In this document: positions 13,573 through 18,832 of the stretch, piece after piece | Position numbering within the stretch: the stretch's first letter is position 1 | Layout of the letters: the number at the start of each line of letters is the position of its first letter | Assembly: GCA_964348745.1 (NCBI GenBank) | Contig: CAYGDT010000020.1 | Span: 1-18,832, forward strand | DNA from: CAYGDT01 sp964348745 | Lineage (GTDB): Bacteria > Patescibacteriota > Gracilibacteria > Peribacterales > Peribacteraceae | DNA length: 18,832 bases | Direction: 5' to 3' | The notes under the pieces: generated by a model | Told to the model about the DNA's origin: nothing | Seen by the model: only the letters and a program-made list of their open reading frames with translations | Database searches by the model: none | Translations under genes and position numbers: made by a program

Positions 13573-15468
13573 TTGGGAACAAAGAACACGCATCCTCGGC
13601 GCGTACGCATTGTTAGACATTCGCTACTGGCGAGTGTGCTTGCACTCGCCCTACTATGCACGGTGATTCTTTTGAGCATTCTCCCAACGTTGCCGAACGT
13701 TTCCGATCCCGAGACGCTCCTTGCGTCGCAGAGTATCGTTATCGCCGATCGCGAAGACCGAGAGCTGTATCGATTTTTTCAGGAGGAAGACCGCACATCG
13801 CTTGCGGCGCAGGAGATTCCGAAGCATATGGCAGACGCCATCGTCGCCATAGAAGATAAACGCTTCTTCAGCCGCTTTGGTTGTATCGACGGTCGGGCGC
13901 TTCTTCGTGCTGCGCTGGCAAACATCGGCAACTACAAATCACAGGGGGCATCGACGATCACCCAACAACTCGCGCGCAAGGCTTTTTTATCGAACGAGAA
14001 AACCATTGATCGGAAAGTGCGCGAAATTATTCTGGCATGTCAGTTGGAAGCAACACTCTCCAAAGAAGACATACTCTCTCTGTATCTTAACTGGACCTCA
14101 TTTGGCGGCAACATCGGCGGCGTGCAGCAGGCAGCGATACGGTACTTCGGGATCGATGCGGCGGATCTCACCATTGCTCAAAGCGCGATCCTCGCGGCAC
14201 TCCCCCAACGCCCAAGCTACTTCAGCCCCTACGGTCCGCATCGCACGGAATTACTGGCAAGAGCTCAAATCGTACTACGCTCGATGGAACGCCAAAGCAT
14301 GCTGACGCAGAAAGAATACGCCGAGGCGGCTGCACAACTGAATACCGTCACATTTCTCATCCAGCGTAACCCGATCGATGCGCCGCACTTCGTGCTTGCC
14401 ATCCGCGCATTTCTCGAAGACCGGATGCTTCATGACGATTCCTTCAATACGCTCAGTGGCATCACGGTGAAAACGACACTAAACTCTGCACTGCAGTTGA
14501 CTGCACAGCAAACGGTAACGGCGCACCTGGATGATCTGAAAACGCACTTCGGAGCGCACAATATTTCACTCGTAGCAATCGATCCGCGCAGCGGCGAGAT
14601 TCTCGCGTACGTCGGCAACGGAGACTTCTTCGACGATCTGCACGGCGGCCAGATCGATATGGCACGCAGACCCCGCCAGACCGGTTCTGCAATCAAACCC
14701 CTGATCTACTCCATGCTGTTTGAGAAAGACTACACACCCAATAGTTTTATCGGGGACACTCCTCTGGACCCGCGCATCTACAAGCCGCTTTCCTCCGGAT
14801 ACTACGGGCGCATGACGATTCGAAACGCACTCGGACGTTCGCGGAATACTCCGGCGATCCGTGCGTTTTACGGCGCAGGAGGAGAAGACACCGTGCTGAA
14901 TTTCTTCGAGAGTATAGGTATGCGCAGCCCCAAAGAGCGCAAGCAGCACGCGCAGGAAACAAACCCGCAGTTTCGTTATGCATGGTCCCTCGCGCTCGGC
15001 GCGGGCGAAGCAACACTGCTCGAGATGGTGGAAGCATACACCGTGCTGGCGAGTCACGGAGTGCATCGTTCGCTGACGGGTATCAAAGAAATCGTCGATC
15101 AAAAGAACGCGGTGATCTACACGCCGACGCAAACATCGAAGCAAATAATCAGTACGCAGAGCGCAGACATGATCACCGATATTTTGAGCGACGAACTTGC
15201 CCGTGAACCGCTCTGGAGAACGTGGATGCATCTGCCGGGCACGGCGCTGAAAACAGGAACGGGGAGCATCTGCCGACGGCGACGAAAAGATACCTCCTGC
15301 GCGGAAGTACTCCCCAACAATGCCTGGGCAATCGGGTACACCGATACTCTGCTTGTGGGGGTGTGGGTGGGAAACGCCGATAACGCTCCACTCAAAGAAA
15401 ACTCCTCTGCACTGGATATCGCGGTTCCGATTTGGAAGGAGTTTATGAGACGAGTTCTTAGTTCTTAA
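13573..15468 (+). CDS. Class A penicillin-binding protein (glycosyltransferase/transpeptidase)
   Basis: This bifunctional peptidoglycan synthase polymerises glycan strands and cross-links peptides outside the membrane. The 631-residue product has a basic start and one membrane anchor (about 15-38). A GT51 domain follows, with E94 in IEDKRFF, GASTITQQLARK (125-136) and EATLSKEDILSLYLN (159-173). The transpeptidase has S372-A-I-K375, S423-R-N425 and K560-T-G562. The usual His residues after the catalytic Glu (ED-x-x-F-x-x-H) are Arg101/Phe102 here. The start is TTG at 13573, since no ATG or GTG precedes the anchor suitably and a TAGAAT lies 7 nt upstream. The last codons are a duplicated AGTTCTT heptamer. 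PBP1A versus PBP1C subtype is not resolved. Confidence 0.92.
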   Translation: MGTKNTHPRRVRIVRHSLLASVLALALLCTVILLSILPTLPNVSDPETLLASQSIVIADREDRELYRFFQEEDRTSLAAQEIPKHMADAIVAIEDKRFFSRFGCIDGRALLRAALANIGNYKSQGASTITQQLARKAFLSNEKTIDRKVREIILACQLEATLSKEDILSLYLNWTSFGGNIGGVQQAAIRYFGIDAADLTIAQSAILAALPQRPSYFSPYGPHRTELLARAQIVLRSMERQSMLTQKEYAEAAAQLNTVTFLIQRNPIDAPHFVLAIRAFLEDRMLHDDSFNTLSGITVKTTLNSALQLTAQQTVTAHLDDLKTHFGAHNISLVAIDPRSGEILAYVGNGDFFDDLHGGQIDMARRPRQTGSAIKPLIYSMLFEKDYTPNSFIGDTPLDPRIYKPLSSGYYGRMTIRNALGRSRNTPAIRAFYGAGGEDTVLNFFESIGMRSPKERKQHAQETNPQFRYAWSLALGAGEATLLEMVEAYTVLASHGVHRSLTGIKEIVDQKNAVIYTPTQTSKQIISTQSADMITDILSDELAREPLWRTWMHLPGTALKTGTGSICRRRRKDTSCAEVLPNNAWAIGYTDTLLVGVWVGNADNAPLKENSSALDIAVPIWKEFMRRVLSS

Positions 15469-15475
15469 GAACTCA
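15453..15475. repeat. AGTTCTT heptamer pair with inverted copy at the PBP stop
   Basis: AGTTCTT occurs twice (15456-15469), followed by its complement AAGAACT. The last PBP codons (Leu-Ser-Ser-stop) are inside the repeat. It fills the short gap between convergent genes (PBP and M23) and can form a hairpin, but no T-tract follows, so I do not call a terminator. Confidence 0.6.
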
Positions 15476-16729
15476 TCATCTCAATACTTTCACCGGATCG
15501 ACATGATCCCCTCCCTGAATCACTTCGAAGTGCAAATGCGCACCCGTGGTCATCGGGCCGGATCCATGTGTCCCAGGCGTTCCGCCGGACTGTCCGATAA
15601 CCTGCCCAGCAGCGACTTCCTGCCCAGATGCAACACTAATCACACTTAAGTGACCGTAGAGCGTTGCGTAACCGTTGCGATGTCCGACGAGCACGTAGCT
15701 ATACCCCTTCGCTCCGCCGTCACGCGCGAGGTAGACGATCCCATCGGCACTGGATACCACGGGCGTTCCCTGTGGGACGATGATATCGAGTCCCTGGTGC
15801 GGCACGCCGAAGAACTGTAGATACGATTGCTCACGAAACCCCGCAGAAAGTTTGCCGACAACCGGCCAGCGGAATGTTTGCGTTCCGCGAAACCGCCCGT
15901 CGCTGCGCTCCCCCGGCTGCGGCTTCATCAGCCCCTTCTCAATCAACTCGCGTTCCAACTTCGCAACGAGTTGCGCGTCGATACGTGCAAGGTCCCGTTG
16001 GAGTGCGGTGATCTGCGACTGCACTTCCTCGGTGATGCGACGTATCTCCGTGATGCGTACATCGGCAGCCTTGGCGTCTTCAGTCGCTTTGCGGTACCGA
16101 TTGCTCGCGTCTTCATAGGCAATCAGCTGCTTCTCGTATTCCCGCTGCGTTGCCGCCGTCTCCCGTCCGAGTATCTTCGCGCGCACAGTTGCCGTCAGCA
16201 CATGATCGCGCGCGGTTGCCGCGGCATGCATATGAATGGCCTTGTCTGTCATCTGACCGAGCGTGGATTGCATCAAACCGGTCGCGAGTGCCACACCGAA
16301 ATCCGAACCACCGGCAGCAAGAAAAAACTGCTTACCTCTTGTATAGCGCAGGAACGCAGATATCTCTTGCTCCTGAGCGGCCACCGCCACCGCAAGCGCA
16401 CCCGTATTGGTCGCGTCGATACCGTAACGCAGTCGGATCTGATCGATCTCCCGCAATGCGGCGACGAATTTCCTGCGCGCCTGATCTTTGTGCTGCGTTG
16501 TTTCCTCTAATGCAATGCGCGCATCTTCCAGACTGCTCTGCGCCTCGGCACGCATGCCGTACATGCCGTTGCCGCTCTTGCTGACATCCGTCGCCTCCGT
16601 CATCACCTGCGAAAGCTCCTCCGCCGCACGATGCTTGTCTGTAAGTGAAGCAGTGAGGTATGAGGTATACACGGACGCAAGCGCGAGCAATACAGCAACG
16701 AATGCGGGGAATCTGTTATGGATGTGCAT
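15476..16729 (-). CDS. Coiled-coil M23 (LytM-type) murein peptidase, EnvC/NlpD-like
   Basis: The 417-residue product has an N-terminal signal or anchor (about 8-28), long helical coiled-coil segments (about 33-105 and 165-265), and a C-terminal M23 metallopeptidase domain (about 285-417). The zinc and catalytic residues are present: H311 and D315 (HQGLDI), H360 (YGHLS) and H398-L-H400 (AHLHFEV). It may therefore be an active endopeptidase, unlike degenerate EnvC proteins that only activate amidases. It probably cuts peptidoglycan cross-links in growth or division. It converges with the PBP gene and is divergent from ruvA across a palindromic promoter region. The ATG at 16729 lies 8 nt after a consensus extended -10. 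Confidence 0.9.
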   Translation of the reverse strand: MHIHNRFPAFVAVLLALASVYTSYLTASLTDKHRAAEELSQVMTEATDVSKSGNGMYGMRAEAQSSLEDARIALEETTQHKDQARRKFVAALREIDQIRLRYGIDATNTGALAVAVAAQEQEISAFLRYTRGKQFFLAAGGSDFGVALATGLMQSTLGQMTDKAIHMHAAATARDHVLTATVRAKILGRETAATQREYEKQLIAYEDASNRYRKATEDAKAADVRITEIRRITEEVQSQITALQRDLARIDAQLVAKLERELIEKGLMKPQPGERSDGRFRGTQTFRWPVVGKLSAGFREQSYLQFFGVPHQGLDIIVPQGTPVVSSADGIVYLARDGGAKGYSYVLVGHRNGYATLYGHLSVISVASGQEVAAGQVIGQSGGTPGTHGSGPMTTGAHLHFEVIQGGDHVDPVKVLR

Positions 16730-16737
16730 TTCTTCTT

Positions 16738-16746
16738 ATTATAGCA
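16738..16746 (-). promoter_or_regulatory. Extended -10 of the M23 peptidase gene
   Basis: On the - strand TGC-TATAAT (16746-16738), a perfect extended -10, then 8 nt to the ATG at 16729. No -35 match is apparent, as is usual for extended -10 promoters. Confidence 0.7.
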
Positions 16747-16751
16747 GAAAT

Positions 16752-16800
16752 GCCGTTGCATCGGTAGAGCCGCAATGTCATTGCGGCTCTACTCAACGGC
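16752..16800. repeat. Long inverted repeat in the M23/ruvA divergent promoter region
   Basis: The inner arms 16764-16777 and 16779-16792 are perfect 14-bp complements around a single base. The outer arms GCCGTTG (16752-16758) and CAACGGC (16794-16800) add 7 bp. The flanking promoters continue the symmetry (TAGCAGA on the left, TCTGCTA on the right). It could be an operator, an RNA hairpin, or a palindromic mobile repeat. Confidence 0.9.
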
Positions 16801-16808
16801 GGTACATC

Positions 16809-16817
16809 TGCTATACT
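16809..16817 (+). promoter_or_regulatory. Extended -10 of ruvA
   Basis: TGC-TATACT (16809-16817), then 8 nt to the ATG at 16826. A leaderless or near-leaderless message is predicted. Confidence 0.65.
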
Positions 16818-16825
16818 CCCCTCCC

Positions 16826-17407
16826 ATGATCGCCTCACTCCGCGGAACCGTTCATAAGATCAAACCCGAAGAACTCCTCCTCGATGTCCAGGGGGTCGGC
16901 TACCGCGTGTACACGCCGATCACTGTCTGGGATACCTTGAAAGAAGGAAAAGAAGCGAAGCTTTGCATCTCCACCTACGTGCGCGAAGACCGCCTAGATC
17001 TCTTCGGGTTTCTCGACGAATCCGGCAGACTGCTCTTCGAGAAATTCATAGATATGAGCGGCATCGGGCCGCGCCTCGCACTCGAACTGTCTGCTGTTCC
17101 AAGAAGCCTTTTGATGCAGGCAATCGGCACGCAAAATCCGCAGCTGCTTACGAGTATCAAGGGAATCGGGAAGAAGACGGCGGAAAAACTTTTGCTGGAT
17201 CTAAAATCTCTCGCAGAGAAACAGCCGACGATATTTGGAGACGGTCATCAGTCATCAGTCATCAGTCATCAGTATGATCAAGACGCCGTTGATACTCTCA
17301 AAACTCTCGGGTACGACACGGTAACTATCCTGAACGCACTGAAAGATTTGCCCGAAGATATAAAGACAACGGAGCAGCGCGTTGCTGCAGCAATTCGTGC
17401 TCTGTAA
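16826..17407 (+). CDS. ruvA: Holliday junction branch-migration protein RuvA
   Basis: RuvA binds four-way DNA junctions as a tetramer and loads the RuvB motor. The 193-residue product begins MIASLRGTV, the classic start. Domain I is an OB fold (about 1-62). Domain II has two helix-hairpin-helix motifs, SGIGPR (78-83) and KGIGKKTA (112-119). Domain III (about 152-193) is the RuvB-binding helix bundle, ending AAAIRAL. The flexible linker between domains II and III (about 139-150) is encoded partly by a TCATCAG heptamer array. The start at 16826 is preferred over 16775 because the extra residues would be encoded by the palindrome and promoter. No ruvB or ruvC is in the window; pgi follows at once. 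Confidence 0.95.
   Translation: MIASLRGTVHKIKPEELLLDVQGVGYRVYTPITVWDTLKEGKEAKLCISTYVREDRLDLFGFLDESGRLLFEKFIDMSGIGPRLALELSAVPRSLLMQAIGTQNPQLLTSIKGIGKKTAEKLLLDLKSLAEKQPTIFGDGHQSSVISHQYDQDAVDTLKTLGYDTVTILNALKDLPEDIKTTEQRVAAAIRAL
17245..17272. repeat. Heptamer array TCATCAG x4 inside ruvA
   Basis: Four perfect units: 17245-17251, 17252-17258, 17259-17265, 17266-17272. They are translated in the RuvA interdomain linker as GHQSSVISHQ. The unit differs by one base from the complement (TTATCAG) of the array at 18801-18832. Confidence 0.95.
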
Positions 17408-17435
17408 GCAGTTCCAAAAGTCCAACCTCTCCCCT

Positions 17436-18707
17436 ATGTTACAACTCGATATCTCCTCGGCAATGGGCAAGGCCATCACTCCGGCGAAAGGAATTCCCGA
17501 ACAGGAATTCTCCGGAATTTTGACCAGCCTACGGCGCTATATTGAAGAGACGAACAAAGAACGGAAAAATGGCGAGCACGCATGGGCGGCAGATCCATTA
17601 AATAGCGATACCATCGCCAAGGTAAAAGCGGTTGCGCAGTCCGCACAGGAACGCGGTATCCGCACCATTGTCTGGGTGGGCATCGGCGGTTCGGGGCTCG
17701 GACCGAAGGCGATCCGCGAAGTATTCGAAACTCCGAAGACTGCTGAATTTATTCTGCTCGACACCATCGATCCAACGATGCTCAAGATGTACGACACGCT
17801 GATCGACTGGAGCTCCGCCTTGGTGGTGATCGCGAGCAAGTCCGGCGGGACGCTGGAACCGATGAGCATTTTCTTTCACTGCTGGAAAAGATTGCAGGAA
17901 GCGCACGGCAACAAAGCCGGTGATTTCTGCGTCGGTGTGACCGATCCCAAAAAAGGCAATCTCCGATCCTTCTGCTTGGAGAACGGCATCAGGATGCTCC
18001 CCATTCCGCCAGACGTCGGCGGCCGCTATTCCATTTTCACGCCGGTGGGTCTGCTGCCGTTGGCACTGCTCGGCGGAGACATACATGCATTTGTCCAAGG
18101 AGCGATCGACATCGACGAAAGTTGCAGCAACATCACTCCCGATGAAAACCCCGCGGCCATGCTCGCAGGCGTGCAGTTCCTACTCGACACCAAGCGCGAC
18201 TGCCGTGTGCGCGTGATCATGCCGTACTCGCAGCGACTGGAATCGGTTGCGCGCTGGGACCAGCAACTAATCGCCGAAAGCCTCGGAAAAGCGGAAACGA
18301 ATAACCCCATTCCTCTCGCCGCCATCGGAACGCAAGACCAGCATAGTCTCTTGCAGCAGTGGATGGCGGGTCCGAGGAAACAGTGGCATATTTTCATCCG
18401 CGAAGTGGAGAAAGATTCCTTCACCGTGCCGGGGGAAACCGACGAGGTCTTTGGTTACATCGCGGGAAAGGAGTTTGGTGATCTGCTCGATGCCTGCTAC
18501 GCAGGAACCGCTTCCGCACTCACGCAGGCCAAGCGGCCCCACATCACGATCGGCTTGAAGCGCATAGACGAATACCATCTCGGACAACTCTTCTTTCTGT
18601 TTATGATGGAAGTCGTGTTACTCGGAAAACTATACCGGATCGATCCGTATGGACAGCCGGCTGTCGAGATTGGGAAGAAAGCGACGGAGGGGATATTAGG
18701 TGGGTGA
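17436..18707 (+). CDS. pgi: Glucose-6-phosphate isomerase
   Basis: PGI interconverts glucose-6-phosphate and fructose-6-phosphate in glycolysis. The 423-residue product carries the sugar-phosphate-binding motifs GIGGSGLGP (82-90) and SKSGGTLEP (134-142). The signature VGGRYSIFTPVGL (194-206) and the C-terminal YGQPAVEIGKK, matching the QPGVE-x-x-K element, are also present. The ATG at 17436 fits the family N-terminus; a longer frame from 17382 would overlap the ruvA end. No Shine-Dalgarno or own promoter is seen, so it is probably cotranscribed with ruvA. The stop codon TGA lies inside the first unit of a heptamer array. Confidence 0.95.
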   Translation: MLQLDISSAMGKAITPAKGIPEQEFSGILTSLRRYIEETNKERKNGEHAWAADPLNSDTIAKVKAVAQSAQERGIRTIVWVGIGGSGLGPKAIREVFETPKTAEFILLDTIDPTMLKMYDTLIDWSSALVVIASKSGGTLEPMSIFFHCWKRLQEAHGNKAGDFCVGVTDPKKGNLRSFCLENGIRMLPIPPDVGGRYSIFTPVGLLPLALLGGDIHAFVQGAIDIDESCSNITPDENPAAMLAGVQFLLDTKRDCRVRVIMPYSQRLESVARWDQQLIAESLGKAETNNPIPLAAIGTQDQHSLLQQWMAGPRKQWHIFIREVEKDSFTVPGETDEVFGYIAGKEFGDLLDACYAGTASALTQAKRPHITIGLKRIDEYHLGQLFFLFMMEVVLLGKLYRIDPYGQPAVEIGKKATEGILGG

Positions 18708-18766
18708 TTGGTGATTGGTGATTGGTGATTGGTGATCGGGAATCGGGAATCGGGAATCGGTGATTC
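18704..18766. repeat. Nine-unit heptamer array over the pgi stop codon
   Basis: GTGATTG x4 (18704-18731), GTGATCG (18732-18738), GGAATCG x3 (18739-18759), GTGATTC (18760-18766). Unit 1 contains the pgi TGA stop. Blocks of identical variants suggest local unit duplication. Confidence 0.95.
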
Positions 18767-18800
18767 GTTATTTATAAGGAATGAATCGGCCGATCATTAT

Positions 18801-18832
18801 ACTGATAACTGATAACTGATAACTGATAACTG
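18801..18832. repeat. Heptamer array ACTGATA x4+, cut by the window end
   Basis: ACTGATA at 18801-18807, 18808-18814, 18815-18821 and 18822-18828, plus a partial unit. A TATACT hexamer (18798-18803) overlaps the first unit and could be a -10 for a gene beyond the window. Confidence 0.9.

Noticed and set aside
1..18832. Alternative genetic code (TGA as glycine, as in Gracilibacteria/SR1)
   Set aside because: TGA terminates pgi, the M23 gene and the 3922 gene at the expected family ends, and no conserved gene contains an in-frame TGA.
1..18832. tRNA or rRNA genes, insertion sequences, prophage
   Set aside because: No T-arm or anticodon-arm pattern, no rRNA segments, and no transposase or phage motifs were found on either strand.

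Overview
This is an 18.8 kb, gene-dense bacterial chromosomal window of moderate GC. All genes use the standard code: TGA ends pgi, the M23 gene and the 3922 gene, and I see no in-frame TGA read as sense. Short intergenic gaps, almost no Shine-Dalgarno sequences, a short HrcA, a TraG/VirD4-type ATPase without conjugation neighbours, and small secreted proteins of unknown family suggest a Patescibacteria/CPR-type genome, perhaps near Peregrinibacteria/Peribacteria. That placement is inference; no rRNA is present to test it.

Layout. 1-2005 (+): a one-carbon pair, 5-formyl-THF cyclo-ligase and glyA. 2096-3067 (+): a secreted protein with a TIMP/netrin-like N-terminus and three SLH domains, ended by a palindromic terminator. 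3068-3921: about 850 bp without a credible gene, holding a candidate structured ncRNA of about 530 nt (about 3232-3761) with a strong UUCG-loop terminator. 3922-4407 (+): a Tyr-rich secreted protein. 4466-4750 (-): a small RNA-polymerase-alpha-CTD-like helix-hairpin-helix protein, divergent from trhO (4820-5698, +). 5699-5900: 9-bp minisatellites. 5953-6249 (+): a second small secreted protein sharing a Cys motif with the 3922 product. 6273-12793 (-): gyrA, rpmE (bL31), hrcA with a CIRCE-like operator, and a large ATPase whose start overlaps the hrcA stop. 12864-15468 (+): rsmI and a class A penicillin-binding protein. 15476-16729 (-): a coiled-coil M23 murein peptidase. 16826-18707 (+): ruvA and pgi.

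Three patterns run through the window. (1) Heptanucleotide tandem arrays, with nonamer arrays beside them, sit just upstream of start codons (30, 734, 3922), at gene ends (PBP, pgi), and inside the reading frames of rsmI and ruvA. The same heptamer recurs at distant loci and on opposite strands. (2) About ten genes have a -10 element ending only 6-10 nt before the start codon and no ribosome-binding site, which predicts leaderless mRNAs. (3) Regulatory DNA is compact: a CIRCE overlapping the hrcA -10, divergent promoters with overlapping -35 boxes at 4780-4786, and an 80-bp near-palindrome carrying two outward-facing extended -10 promoters at 16738-16817. The orphan structured RNA and the heptamer arrays are the best candidates for undescribed biology.
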